Shown here in pieces: positions 27,958 through 36,488 of a DNA stretch of 64,000 nucleotides. Origin of the DNA: Deltaproteobacteria bacterium (GTDB taxonomy: Bacteria; Desulfobacterota; Syntrophia; Syntrophales; UBA2185); the NCBI GenBank assembly GCA_026388545.1, contig JAPLJS010000114.1, positions 30,737-94,736 on the forward strand, written 5' to 3'. Position 1 is the first letter of the stretch. Every line of letters begins with the position of its first letter. The position numbers were made by a program, and so were the translations under genes. The notes beneath the pieces were generated by a model. It was given only the letters and a program-made list of their open reading frames with translations. It was not told the origin of the DNA and made no database searches.

Positions 27958-28728
27958 ATGGAAAAGTTATCATTATCAGTGGCTGTCATCACAAAAAACG
28001 AAGCAGGAAATTTATCCGACTGCCTGAAAAGTGTCGATTTTGCAGAACAGATTGTGGTGGTGGACTCTGGTAGCATAGATGATACCGTTACAATTGCATC
28101 CGACTTCGGTTGCGATGTATTTATAGAACCATGGCGAGGTTTCGGTCCCCAAAAACAGTTTGCCATTGATCAATGCAGAAATTCATGGGTTCTTGTTCTT
28201 GACGCCGATGAACGTATTCCCAAGGATACTGCTCTGGCAATAAAAAAGCTAGTTTTAAGTCCGTTGACAGCAGCTAATGGTTTCAGTTTTCCCCGGAAAA
28301 ACTTTTTTCAGGAGCGATGGATTAGACATGCAGGGTGGTGGCCGGATAGGGTCGTGAGGCTTTTCCGAAAAAATATGGGCCGTATGACGCAGGTAAAGGT
28401 TCACGAATCGGTAGAAGTCGACGGTCTCGTGGAAGCGCTTGTTTATCCTATAGAACATCTGACAGAAGGACGCCTGAGCCAGATTCTCCAAAAAATCGAC
28501 CTGTATTCAACCCTCGGCGCCGAGGAAGCTTTCGTAGAAGGGAAAACAGCTACAATGTGGTCCGCAGCCTTCCGGGCAAAACTCACATTTCTTCAAAACT
28601 ACATTTTGAGACTTGGTTGTCTCGATGGTTCTCAGGGCCTTACTCTGGCAATTACCGATGCAGTGAATAAATTTTTTAAATACGCCAAGCTGGCAGAAAT
28701 GAACAAACAATTCAAAAAAAAGCAATGA
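27958..28728 (+). CDS. Family 2 glycosyltransferase, WaaE/KdtX-like (LPS core)
   Basis: A 256-residue enzyme with LSVAVITKNEAGNLSDCL at the N-terminus. VVVDSGSIDDTV follows, then the donor motif VLVLDADERIPKD and FSFPRKNFFQERWIRHAGWWPDRVVRLF. This set is typical of the WaaE/KdtX lipopolysaccharide core beta-1,4-glucosyltransferases that act on inner-core heptose. Start ATG at 27958 follows GAAAGGA. The exact acceptor is an inference from family. Confidence 0.85.
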   Translation: MEKLSLSVAVITKNEAGNLSDCLKSVDFAEQIVVVDSGSIDDTVTIASDFGCDVFIEPWRGFGPQKQFAIDQCRNSWVLVLDADERIPKDTALAIKKLVLSPLTAANGFSFPRKNFFQERWIRHAGWWPDRVVRLFRKNMGRMTQVKVHESVEVDGLVEALVYPIEHLTEGRLSQILQKIDLYSTLGAEEAFVEGKTATMWSAAFRAKLTFLQNYILRLGCLDGSQGLTLAITDAVNKFFKYAKLAEMNKQFKKKQ

Positions 28729-28746
28729 ATTGTGCTTCAATTTAGC

Positions 28747-28765
28747 ACGATTTGTATCGTATAAT
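28747..28765 (+). promoter_or_regulatory. Promoter with operator-like repeat before vapBC
   Basis: A consensus -10 box TATAAT (28760-28765) overlaps the right arm of an inverted repeat, ACGAT (28747-28751) and ATCGT (28756-28760). The -35 region (about 28736-28741) is weak. An inverted repeat at the -10 box is the usual arrangement for autoregulation of a vapBC operon by its own proteins. Confidence 0.5.
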
Positions 28766-28913
28766 TAGTGTACAAAAATGCATTTGACATATGAACAATT
28801 TTGGTGTAAAAACCTATCAAGAGAACTTTGAAGAGTTGCATTTCAAGCCATTGCGAGAAGCTGACCCCGGCTGGGAATTTACCAAATCTCTTATTCCAAA
28901 AAGGTGCTTTTTT

Positions 28914-29111
28914 ATGAGATCCACTGTCACCATTGAAAAAGATATTCTTGATGAACTTCTCAGAGAAACAAAAGCCAGGAGCAAGGCGTCTGCTGTGAAG
29001 ATAGCTATCAGCGGATACCTGAAACGAAAAAAAATAGAGAGGATCAGGTCTATGAGGGGCAAATTGGATTTTGATCTGACGGCTGATGAAATAAGGCACT
29101 ATGAACGGTAG
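28914..29111 (+). CDS. vapB: VapB-like antitoxin
   Basis: A 65-residue ribbon-helix-helix-type protein. MRSTVTIEKDILDELLRETKARSKASAVKIAISGYLKRKK resembles the DUF2191/VapB family, with a beta strand then two helices for DNA binding. The acidic tail is presumed to wrap the toxin. The frame is open for 41 codons further upstream (from 28791), but that part is not conserved-looking, and ATG 28914 has GGTG in front. It overlaps vapC by 11 bases. Confidence 0.8.
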   Translation: MRSTVTIEKDILDELLRETKARSKASAVKIAISGYLKRKKIERIRSMRGKLDFDLTADEIRHYER

Positions 29112-29505
29112 AAAAATCCTGGTCGATACTTCCATCTGGATTGATTATTTCAAAAATAAATCATCCGGTATTGCCGATAAAGTGGACGAAATGCTTGCCG
29201 GGGACGAAGTGTATGTGCCGAAAATCGTCATTGCTGAATTGATCCAGGGGGCTAAATCAGAACGGGAAGTTGCGGTAATAGAAGAATTTATCGATGCCTT
29301 CCATATTGTTGATCAAGGAGCAGATACCTGGATCAAAGCAGGTAAGCTGTCTTTCAGTTTGAAAAAGAAAGGCAAGAACATCAATTTGTCTGACTGTTAT
29401 ATTGCTGTCATAGCCGAGGAACATGGTTGCCACATTTTTACGCTGGATGGGCACTTCGAAGAGATTCAGAAATTTTTTGACATTCATTTAATGATGAGTT
29501 CGTAA
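29101..29505 (+). CDS. vapC: VapC-like PIN-domain toxin ribonuclease
   Basis: A 134-residue PIN-domain protein. The catalytic acidic residues are visible in LVDTSIWIDYF (D near 8), in IAELIQG (E near 44) and in LSDCYIAVIAEEHGC (D near 99). A final TLDGHFEEI segment closes the site. VapC toxins cleave tRNA or rRNA, and VapB masks the site. The start overlaps vapB, which supports a paired toxin-antitoxin unit. It interrupts a run of glycosyltransferase genes. Confidence 0.9.
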   Translation: MNGRKILVDTSIWIDYFKNKSSGIADKVDEMLAGDEVYVPKIVIAELIQGAKSEREVAVIEEFIDAFHIVDQGADTWIKAGKLSFSLKKKGKNINLSDCYIAVIAEEHGCHIFTLDGHFEEIQKFFDIHLMMSS

Positions 29506-29676
29506 AAAAAGTTATTTATTCAGTCATTTCCGTACTAACGACAAAAAGGGAGAATTTTTATAGTTCTCAGGAGGGATAGGCCAACGAGGCCCTCTCATGG
29601 GTTGTAAATGACCCAAAAAAAAGAAAGGGGGATTCTAAATTACCTCAATCCAAGTGGAGTAAGAGAGAAAGAGATA

Positions 29677-30111
29677 ATGAAAGACATGATCCCAGCGCTG
29701 GTGCATTTTTTTCAGAATGAGGCAGAACGCTTCGGCGTAAGGGCGGCGTTTTTGTACGGTTCATTTGCACGTGGATTTCCCCGCCAGGATTCCGACCTTG
29801 ACGTGGCAATCGTCTTCGATGACGACTCCGATGAGGACATCATTTACCGGCGACTTGTGGACATTTCTTTGCTTCTGTCGGAAAGAAGCGGTCGGGATGT
29901 CAATGTAATTCCCATCTATTGGGATTTCAGAAAACCTCTACTTTATTACAATGCCATCGTATTGGGCATTCCTGTTTTCATTAAAAATATCGATGACTTG
30001 AAATACTTTAAACTGGAAGCTCTGCTTCAAATGGAAGATTTCGCAATCTTTGGCCTGGAATGGCAGTCTAACATGGCCAGGCATAATCTGGAGGTTATCC
30101 GTCATGCCTGA
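29677..30111 (+). CDS. MNT-type minimal nucleotidyltransferase
   Basis: A 144-residue protein with the polymerase-beta-like signature GSFARGFPRQDSDLDVAIVF, whose two aspartates bind metal. These proteins (MntA) are antitoxins that AMPylate or otherwise modify a HEPN (HepT) toxin encoded next door. ATG 29677 follows AGAAAGAG; in-frame codons run upstream to 29608. The partner gene seems to start at 30104 in the usual ATG overlap but is truncated. Confidence 0.8.
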   Translation: MKDMIPALVHFFQNEAERFGVRAAFLYGSFARGFPRQDSDLDVAIVFDDDSDEDIIYRRLVDISLLLSERSGRDVNVIPIYWDFRKPLLYYNAIVLGIPVFIKNIDDLKYFKLEALLQMEDFAIFGLEWQSNMARHNLEVIRHA

Positions 30112-30175
30112 ATTTCGATACGCCAGGGGCAGAATCCTCGATTCCTTTGAACATTTACACCTGATGTCATTGTGA
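30104..30175 (+). pseudogene. Truncated start of a partner gene (HepT-like?)
   Basis: ATG 30104 overlaps the MNT stop, as HEPN partner genes commonly do. It reads MPEFRYARGRILDSFEHL and continues only to a TGA 23 codons in, inside the dispersed repeat that starts at 30166. No HEPN core follows. Reading this as a broken HepT gene is an inference from position only. Confidence 0.35.
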
Positions 30176-30257
30176 GCAACCGATATGCGTTACATCGAGG
30201 TTAATGAAAGTAACATACATATTGTCATCGCGAAGTGCACAGCGCCGTGGCGATCTC
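30166..30257. repeat. Dispersed REP-like elements
   Basis: Two related segments occur: GTCATTGTGAGCAAC (30166-30180) and GTCATCGCGAAG at 30234 with GTGGCGATCTC ending at 30257. Both resemble the widespread GTCATTGCGAG...GCGATCTC intergenic repeat of proteobacteria. They fill most of the 196-base gap between the MNT gene and the next glycosyltransferase, which holds no gene. Confidence 0.55.
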
Positions 30258-30307
30258 TTTAACTGGGGCTGTCCCGCCTGATCCGCAATGGCATTTTTTT
30301 TGACCGG

Positions 30308-31234
30308 ATGGATATTTCAATCATCATCGTTAACTGGAACACCAGAGACCTTCTTCACAATTGTCTCGAATCTATTTATAAAACCATTCATAGTATAGAC
30401 TATGAGGTTATCGTGGTAGACAACGCCTCTCAAGATGGCAGTTTTGCCATGCTGCAGGAAAAACATCCGCAGGTGAAAGTGATACAAAATACTGAAAACC
30501 GCGGCTTCGGAGCAGCGAACAACCAGGCGATGCATATCATGACTGGACAATATGCTCTTTTGTTGAATTCAGACACAATCTTAACAGATAATGCCGTTGC
30601 AGAATTGTTCACTTTTATGGAAACTCATCCCGATGCAGCCATGACGTGCAGCCAACTCCTCAATGCCGACGGGAGCAAACAAAACTCCGTTGCCAGCTTT
30701 CCCAATATCCTTACATTGCTGACCAACACACCACTGCTTGAATACTTATTCCCCAAGTATTACCCAAGCAAGCGTTATAACTATGACAAACCGATAGAAG
30801 TCGATTCGGGTATCGGCGCCTGCCTTCTGGTTCGTAAGAAGGCTATCGATGATGTGGGTATGTTTGACGAACGTTACTTTTTCTTTTTTGAAGAAACCGA
30901 CTGGGCTTATCGAATGAAGTCTGCTGGTTGGAAGATATTTCATGTGCCGACGGCATTCATTTATCACTTACAGGGACAAAGCATCGGCAGAGACATCCGA
31001 TCAAGAATTGAATTTTACCGTTCCCGCTACCATTTTTTCCACAAGTGGAAAAGCCAGCCTTATTATATACTTGTTTGCGTTGTGATAATGCTTCGGTTAT
31101 GTTTCAACTGGCTGCTGACATCAATTGCGAACATCTTCTCACTGGGTATGAATCGGGAAATCCGTAATAAATTTTTTATCTACTCCAGGCTCATCCTATG
31201 GCATTTGCGTATTGCCTCTGATGTAAAGGGATAA
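30308..31234 (+). CDS. Family 2 glycosyltransferase (rhamnosyltransferase-like)
   Basis: A 308-residue GT-A enzyme beginning MDISIIIVNWNTRDLLHNCLE. It has VVDNASQDGS, ENRGFGAANNQ, LLLNSDT (metal site) and MFDERYFFFFEETDWAYRMK (catalytic region). A hydrophobic stretch near the C-terminus (about 255-285) may anchor it to the membrane. It is a close relative in pattern of the minus-strand gene at 23335. Both probably act on the same surface glycan. Confidence 0.9.
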   Translation: MDISIIIVNWNTRDLLHNCLESIYKTIHSIDYEVIVVDNASQDGSFAMLQEKHPQVKVIQNTENRGFGAANNQAMHIMTGQYALLLNSDTILTDNAVAELFTFMETHPDAAMTCSQLLNADGSKQNSVASFPNILTLLTNTPLLEYLFPKYYPSKRYNYDKPIEVDSGIGACLLVRKKAIDDVGMFDERYFFFFEETDWAYRMKSAGWKIFHVPTAFIYHLQGQSIGRDIRSRIEFYRSRYHFFHKWKSQPYYILVCVVIMLRLCFNWLLTSIANIFSLGMNREIRNKFFIYSRLILWHLRIASDVKG

Positions 31235-31283
31235 CCTTTGATCTTTTCAGCCATTATCTTTTGCTATCCCCAACTCTTTTTTC

Positions 31284-31312
31284 TTGACAATGCTTTTATA
31301 TTAAATTAATCT
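31284..31312 (+). promoter_or_regulatory. Candidate promoter of the regulator gene
   Basis: TTGACA at 31284-31289 is followed after 17 bases by TAATCT (31307-31312), a partial -10 box. It precedes the regulator start by about 19 bases and lies in a clearly AT-rich stretch. Confidence 0.5.
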
Positions 31313-31330
31313 CAACCCTGCGTTCATGGA

Positions 31331-31720
31331 GTGAACATATCGGATTTCAATATGCTTTTGTCAAATAAACACAATCTGGAAAGTGAAGAAGTCCTTAAAG
31401 TCCTCAGGGAAATAACAAAAAACCCTGAAATGACCCAGCGTGAATTATCTTCCCGGTTAGGCATCAGTCTCGGCAAGGTCAACTTCTTGATGAATGCCCT
31501 TATCCAAAAAGGTTTTGTCAAGGCTCATAATTTCAAAAATTCCAACAATAAAAAAGCCTATCTCTACTATTTAACGCCCAGAGGCTTTGAGAAAAAGGCG
31601 AGGATTACCTATAACTTTCTGAGAAGAAAAATGAAGGAATACGAGCAACTCAACGAAGAAATCAGACAACTGAGACAGGAAGTAAGCGATATTAGGATTA
31701 CGCCTGAAATCCGTGATTAA
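31331..31720 (+). CDS. MarR-type regulator of exopolysaccharide loci
   Basis: A 129-residue winged helix-turn-helix protein: EVLKVLREITKNPEMTQRELSSRLGISLGKVNFLMNALIQKGFVK, then a YYLTPRGFEKK wing. A coiled-coil tail follows (MKEYEQLNEEIRQLRQEVSDI). This matches the EPS-associated MarR family found at the head of polysaccharide loci. Start is GTG 31331, or ATG 31352. It stands directly before the nonulosonic-acid locus, which it may control. A perfect palindrome covers its stop codon. Confidence 0.85.
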   Translation: MNISDFNMLLSNKHNLESEEVLKVLREITKNPEMTQRELSSRLGISLGKVNFLMNALIQKGFVKAHNFKNSNNKKAYLYYLTPRGFEKKARITYNFLRRKMKEYEQLNEEIRQLRQEVSDIRITPEIRD

Positions 31721-31728
31721 TCACGGAT
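31709..31728. promoter_or_regulatory. Perfect 20-base palindrome at the regulator stop
   Basis: ATCCGTGATT followed directly by AATCACGGAT forms an exact inverted repeat with no spacer, centred between 31718 and 31719 and covering the TAA. No T run follows, so it is not a standard terminator. It may be a regulator-binding site for the downstream operon. Confidence 0.5.
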
Positions 31729-31849
31729 AAATTATATAACTCCTTGTAAAAATTATAAAAAGTCGATTCTTAAAGAAAAATTTTGCTCCTGATGTAACTC
31801 AGAGGGCGGAGCTGTATCTATAGAGACCTTTGAAAAATGCCCCATCTCT

Positions 31850-31875
31850 GTCATTCCCGCCTGCGCGGGAATGAC
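31850..31875. repeat. REP-like palindrome in the pseB leader
   Basis: GTCATTCCCGC (31850-31860) and GCGGGAATGAC (31865-31875) form an 11-base-pair perfect stem with a four-base loop. Preceding bases (AGAGACCTTTGAAAAATGCCCC region) resemble a commonly dispersed element. It lies in the 226-base spacer before the PseB-type gene, and no gene is seen there. Confidence 0.7.
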
Positions 31876-31946
31876 AACTTAGACCCTATACGGAGAAATT
31901 CTAAGATCTCAATATCGCGTGAGATACCGTTATTTGGAGGAATGAT

Positions 31947-32987
31947 ATGTTGAATGGTAAAACAATTTTAATTACCGGCGGTACTGGATCATTGGGAAAG
32001 AAAATGACCCAGATTATCCTTGAAAGTTATGCCATAAATAAGCTCATCATTTTCAGTCGCGATGAGTTAAAGCAGTTTGAAATGGGGCAAAGGTGGAATC
32101 CCACAAAGCATCCCATAAAATATATTCTTGGCGATGTCAGAGACAAAGAAAGATTGATGCAGGCATTTCAGGGTGTAGATTATGTTATCCATGCCGCCGC
32201 ACTCAAACAGGTGCCTGCTGCCGAATACAATCCAAGCGAATATATCAAAACCAACATCATTGGCGCTATGAATGTCATAGATGCGGCCCAACATAATAAA
32301 GTAAAAAAGGTGATCGCGTTATCAACAGACAAAGCGTGCAACCCAATCAATTTGTATGGCGCCACAAAGCTTTGTTCGGACAAATTGTTCGTTGCCGTTA
32401 ATGCATACCGCGATCAGGATACCACACAGTTTGCTGTCGTCCGCTATGGCAATGTCCTTGGCAGTCGCGGCTCTGTTATTCCATTTTTTAAAGAAAGGGC
32501 TCAGACAGGGGTTTTACCTATTACAGATCCCCGCATGACCCGCTTTTGGATCACCTTGGATCAGGCAGTCCATTTCGTAATTAAAACCCTTGAGTTGTCA
32601 AAGGGTGGAGAAATATTTGTTCCCCGGATAGCGTCTATGAAAATTGTAGACCTTGCAAATGCAATTGCTGCGGACTGCAAACATGAAGTCGTTGGTATTC
32701 GACCCGGAGAAAAGCTTCATGAAATCCTCATTGGCGAAGATGATGCACGTAATACGGTGGAATTCAACGAGTGTTACATTATTCAACCGAATCCGCAGGC
32801 GAAGGAAGAATTCATTAAAAATAACGAAAATATTTGCGGTCATGCATGCGATGATGGTTTCAGTTACACATCCAACAATAATACAGACTGGATGACTGTG
32901 GATGATCTCAAGAACTTGATTGATTCGATAGCAGATGATTACTCCATCGAAAAATCCCGGTGGTCTATGGTTGACGTGCCTCAGTAA
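31947..32987 (+). CDS. pseB: PseB-type UDP-GlcNAc 4,6-dehydratase (inverting)
   Basis: A 346-residue short-chain dehydrogenase-family enzyme. It would convert UDP-GlcNAc to UDP-2-acetamido-2,6-dideoxy-arabino-hexos-4-ulose, the first step toward pseudaminic acid. The NAD motif TGGTGSLGKKM is near residue 10. The catalytic block STDKACNPINLYGATK has the DK pair that replaces the usual SDR residues in PseB/FlaA1, plus the YxxxK. GVLPITDPRMTRFWIT is also family-typical. The start follows GGAGGA. Confidence 0.9.
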   Translation: MLNGKTILITGGTGSLGKKMTQIILESYAINKLIIFSRDELKQFEMGQRWNPTKHPIKYILGDVRDKERLMQAFQGVDYVIHAAALKQVPAAEYNPSEYIKTNIIGAMNVIDAAQHNKVKKVIALSTDKACNPINLYGATKLCSDKLFVAVNAYRDQDTTQFAVVRYGNVLGSRGSVIPFFKERAQTGVLPITDPRMTRFWITLDQAVHFVIKTLELSKGGEIFVPRIASMKIVDLANAIAADCKHEVVGIRPGEKLHEILIGEDDARNTVEFNECYIIQPNPQAKEEFIKNNENICGHACDDGFSYTSNNNTDWMTVDDLKNLIDSIADDYSIEKSRWSMVDVPQ

Positions 32988-32994
32988 ATTTTAC

Positions 32995-35148
32995 ATGAAA
33001 AACGCAATAAGAAAAAAAATATTAATTACTGGTGTAAGCGGGATGTTAGGAAGCAACCTCGCTTACTATTTTAAAGACTGCCATGAAATTTTAGGCCTGT
33101 ATAATACCCATCCGGTTGAAATCGACAATGCCCAAACGCTCCCGGTCGATATTTTATCAGAAAACTCAATAAAAAATGCGATTAACGATTTTAACCCCGA
33201 CATTGTCATCCATTGTGCATCACTGACCGATATTGATTATTGTGAGGGAAACAAAGGTGAGTCTTATCTTGTAAACGTTCTTGGCACAAAAAATATTGTG
33301 GAAAGTGTAAGTATCTGTAACGCCAAAATCATATACATCTCTTCAGATTCCGTTTATGACGGCAGCAAAGGCAATCATTTAGAAACAGACAAGGTAAATC
33401 CTCAAAATTACTATGGTATGACAAAATATCAGGGTGAGTCGGAAGTGCTGAAGAGGAGCAATTCGCTCATTCTCAGAACAAATATATTTGGTTGGAATGT
33501 CCAGGATAAGTTTAGCATAGCCGAATGGATACTTCATGAGTTGACTGAAAAAACTCAAATAAATGGCTTCAAGGACGTTTATTTTTCCTCTATTTATACC
33601 TTCGATCTGGCTAAAATATTGGATAAGGCAATTGAACAGGATTTGGCAGGAATATATAATTGCGGAAGCAGCGATTCTATTTCAAAATACGAATTTGCCC
33701 GGCTTCTCGCCACGCGCTTTACTCTCGATAAAAGACTGATACACCCCATTTCTATTGATGATTTTAAGTTTAAGGCAAAGAGAGGGAAAAATCTTTCCTT
33801 AAATGTCAGCAAGCTGGCGAATGCTTTAAATTGTAACCTTCCTCGGATTCATGACACAGTAGAAGCGTTCTACAAGGATTTTAAAGATGGGATCACCAGG
33901 AAAATGGGAAAGCAAATGCTGTCCGGCATAGAAGCCCAGCCCTTTTTAAACTATGGGAAACAATCTATTGATGAAGATGATATTCAAGCAGTTGTTGAAG
34001 TTCTTAAATCAACAAACCTGACCCAGGGACCTAAAGTTGCAGAATTCGAAGAAGAACTGTGCCGCTATACGGGGGCGCGTTTTGCGGTTGCCTGCAATTC
34101 GGGAACCTCTGCATTACATATGGCTTGTCTTGCTGCGGGAGTTCAACAGGGTGATGAGGTTATCACATCACCCATTACATTTGTTGCCTCTGCAAATTGC
34201 GCTGCGTATTGTGGCGCAAGACCGGTATTTGCCGATATTGATCCATTAACCTATAATCTTTCTCCTTCCGAACTCGAAAAAAAAATTACCAACAATACCA
34301 GGGTAATCATTCCGGTTCATTTTGCGGGACAGAGCTGTGATATGGTTGCCATTAAGCAAACCAAAGGGGATGCAGAAAAACGATATAACCGCAAGATATA
34401 TTTGATTGAAGATGCTTCGCATGCACTCGGTTCCTTGTATAAAGGCAGCAAAGTGGGGTCCTGTACATTTTCAGACATGACAGTTACGAGTTTTCACCCT
34501 GTCAAACATATCACTACAGGAGAAGGAGGCGTCGTATTTACTAATGATGAAACATTGTATTGCAAACTGCGAAAACTCCGCTCCCACGGCATCACAAACG
34601 ATCAAAGCGAATTTCTCAATCATGATTTGGCGTTTCAACCGCCCCAAGCAGGTGGCAGTAAAATGGTGAATCCCTGGTATTACGAACAAATCACGCTTGG
34701 CTATAATTATCGTATTACTGATATTCAATGTGCCCTGGGTCTTTCCCAGCTTAAAAAGCTCGAAATGTTCAAAAAACGCCGGCGTGAAATCGTTAAAACC
34801 TATAACGGGGGCTTCAGAAATTTAAAACATGTGAAAACTCCCTTTGAAACTAAGGATTGCGACAGCAATTTCCATCTGTATGTTCTTCTTTTCGATTTCG
34901 AGGAAATAGGTATGGACCGGGCGACCTTCATGACGAAATTAAAGGGAAAGGGTATTCAGGCACAGGTGCACTATATCCCGGTGCATCTGCAACCTTTTTA
35001 TAGAAAGCATTTTGGCACAAACAGGGGTGATTGTCCCATTGCTGAAAATTATTATACAAAATGTCTTTCCATTCCCTTGCATCCGTCCTTGACTGATCGG
35101 CATGTTGAGCGAGTCATCGGTGAAATAAAGAATTTGATAGGAAAATAG
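32995..35148 (+). CDS. Fused RmlD-like reductase and PseC-like aminotransferase
   Basis: A 717-residue two-domain protein. Residues 1-300 are an RmlD-type SDR (ILITGVSGMLGSNLAYYF, ISSDSVYDGSKG, YYGMTKYQGE). Residues from about 315 are a DegT/DnrJ/EryC1 PLP aminotransferase of the PseC kind (FLNYGKQSIDEDDIQAV, CNSGTSALHMACL, EDASHALGS and FHPVKHITTGEGG with the PLP lysine). PseC aminates C4 of the PseB product using glutamate. The fusion is unusual: the reductase part could reduce a keto-sugar in a side branch. The frame is open for 20 codons upstream of ATG 32995 into pseB. Confidence 0.9.
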   Translation: MKNAIRKKILITGVSGMLGSNLAYYFKDCHEILGLYNTHPVEIDNAQTLPVDILSENSIKNAINDFNPDIVIHCASLTDIDYCEGNKGESYLVNVLGTKNIVESVSICNAKIIYISSDSVYDGSKGNHLETDKVNPQNYYGMTKYQGESEVLKRSNSLILRTNIFGWNVQDKFSIAEWILHELTEKTQINGFKDVYFSSIYTFDLAKILDKAIEQDLAGIYNCGSSDSISKYEFARLLATRFTLDKRLIHPISIDDFKFKAKRGKNLSLNVSKLANALNCNLPRIHDTVEAFYKDFKDGITRKMGKQMLSGIEAQPFLNYGKQSIDEDDIQAVVEVLKSTNLTQGPKVAEFEEELCRYTGARFAVACNSGTSALHMACLAAGVQQGDEVITSPITFVASANCAAYCGARPVFADIDPLTYNLSPSELEKKITNNTRVIIPVHFAGQSCDMVAIKQTKGDAEKRYNRKIYLIEDASHALGSLYKGSKVGSCTFSDMTVTSFHPVKHITTGEGGVVFTNDETLYCKLRKLRSHGITNDQSEFLNHDLAFQPPQAGGSKMVNPWYYEQITLGYNYRITDIQCALGLSQLKKLEMFKKRRREIVKTYNGGFRNLKHVKTPFETKDCDSNFHLYVLLFDFEEIGMDRATFMTKLKGKGIQAQVHYIPVHLQPFYRKHFGTNRGDCPIAENYYTKCLSIPLHPSLTDRHVERVIGEIKNLIGK

Positions 35149-35150
35149 TT

Positions 35151-36467
35151 ATGAATATTCAAAAAAGTCTGGACACCCAGCGCAAAGCGCAAAATCTTAT
35201 TCCCGGGATGACACAGCTTCTGTCAAAGAGGCCTGATATGTTTGCCCCCGGCGTATGGCCCGGTTATTTCAGCAAGGCAAAAGGTGTTGAAATCTGGGAT
35301 CTGGATGGTAATCGTTATATCGATATGAGCATTGCCGGGATTGGAGCCAATGTGTTGGGGTATGCCGATCCTGACGTTGACGCAGCAGTACGATCGGCAA
35401 TCGATGCCGGTATCAGCAGTTCCCTCAATTGTCCAGAAGAAGTAGATCTGGCAGAACTGTTATGCGATCTTCATCCCTGGGCCGACATGGTTCGTTATGC
35501 GAGGACCGGGGGGGAATCCATGACCATTGCGGTTCGAATTGCACGGGCCTATACGGGCAAAGATAAAATCGCTTTTTGCGGTTATCACGGCTGGCATGAC
35601 TGGTATCTGGCGGCAAACCTGGGAACGGAGAACGCTTTGGGTGAGCATCTTCTGCCGGGTCTCAGTCCCAGAGGCGTTCCAAAGGGTCTGGAAGGCACAG
35701 CCCTGCCATTTCGTTACAATCATCTTGAGGAATTGCAGGCAATTATTCAAGAGCATCGGAATGAGTTTGCCGCAATTGTTATGGAGCCCATCCGTAATGA
35801 GCAGCCCCTGCCGGGCTTTTTAGAGGGTGTCAGGGCCTTGGCTGACGATACAGGGGCAGTTCTTGTCGTCGATGAAATATCAGCAGGATTCAGATTGAAT
35901 ACGGGTGGGGCGCATCTCCTGTTTAACCTGATGCCGGATATTGCCGTTTTTTCCAAAGCCTTGGGTAACGGATATTCTATTGCAGCCGTTATTGGTAAAA
36001 GGCACATCATGGAGATTGCACAGAGCACCTTTATCAGTAGCACGATGTGGACGGAACGCATAGGACCGACTGCCGCTCTGGCCACCATCAAGAAACACAG
36101 AAGTTGTAACGCCGGTAAGCATTTGGAGTCCATAGGAAAGAAAATCCAGGAAGGCTGGGCCAGTCTTGCGGAAAAGAACGCATTGAATATCAGTATTGGC
36201 GGCATTCCTCCGCTTAGTCATTTTACCTTCGATTATGACAACTCGCCTACCATGAAGGCCTTATTCGTGCAGCGCATGCTCGAAAGGGGATTTTTGGCAG
36301 CTACCCTTTTCTATTCCATGTACGCCCATACTGAAGAACATGTAAAGCAGTATCTACAAGCCGTTGATTCCGTATTTTCTGAAATATCAAAAGTGAATCA
36401 GGTGGGAGATGTTGGGAAACTGTTAAAAGGTAAACCTGCCAGCATTGGCTTTAAACGGCTAACATAA
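35151..36467 (+). CDS. Class III aminotransferase (glutamate-1-semialdehyde aminomutase-like)
   Basis: A 438-residue PLP enzyme resembling HemL: VEIWDLDGNRYIDMSIAGIGANVLGY, RTGGESMTIAVRIARAYTGKDKIAF, VVDEISAGFRL and FSKALGNGYSIAAVIG with the PLP lysine. Genuine HemL makes 5-aminolevulinate, but this copy lies two bases after the PseC fusion and inside a sugar operon. It more likely aminates or isomerises an amino-sugar intermediate. That is inference. Confidence 0.8.
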   Translation: MNIQKSLDTQRKAQNLIPGMTQLLSKRPDMFAPGVWPGYFSKAKGVEIWDLDGNRYIDMSIAGIGANVLGYADPDVDAAVRSAIDAGISSSLNCPEEVDLAELLCDLHPWADMVRYARTGGESMTIAVRIARAYTGKDKIAFCGYHGWHDWYLAANLGTENALGEHLLPGLSPRGVPKGLEGTALPFRYNHLEELQAIIQEHRNEFAAIVMEPIRNEQPLPGFLEGVRALADDTGAVLVVDEISAGFRLNTGGAHLLFNLMPDIAVFSKALGNGYSIAAVIGKRHIMEIAQSTFISSTMWTERIGPTAALATIKKHRSCNAGKHLESIGKKIQEGWASLAEKNALNISIGGIPPLSHFTFDYDNSPTMKALFVQRMLERGFLAATLFYSMYAHTEEHVKQYLQAVDSVFSEISKVNQVGDVGKLLKGKPASIGFKRLT

Positions 36468-36488
36468 CCTGCTTTCAAATTAACAATC

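Noticed and set aside
28791..28913. 41-codon upstream extension of the VapB frame
   Set aside because: The added segment lacks family resemblance, and the internal ATG 28914 gives a normal antitoxin length.
35747..36205. Minus-strand open frame of 152 codons
   Set aside because: It is a shadow of the class III aminotransferase gene.
35151..36467. Haem-biosynthesis gene hemL
   Set aside because: The family matches, but context is a nonulosonic-acid operon and no other haem gene is near, so I did not assign hemL.
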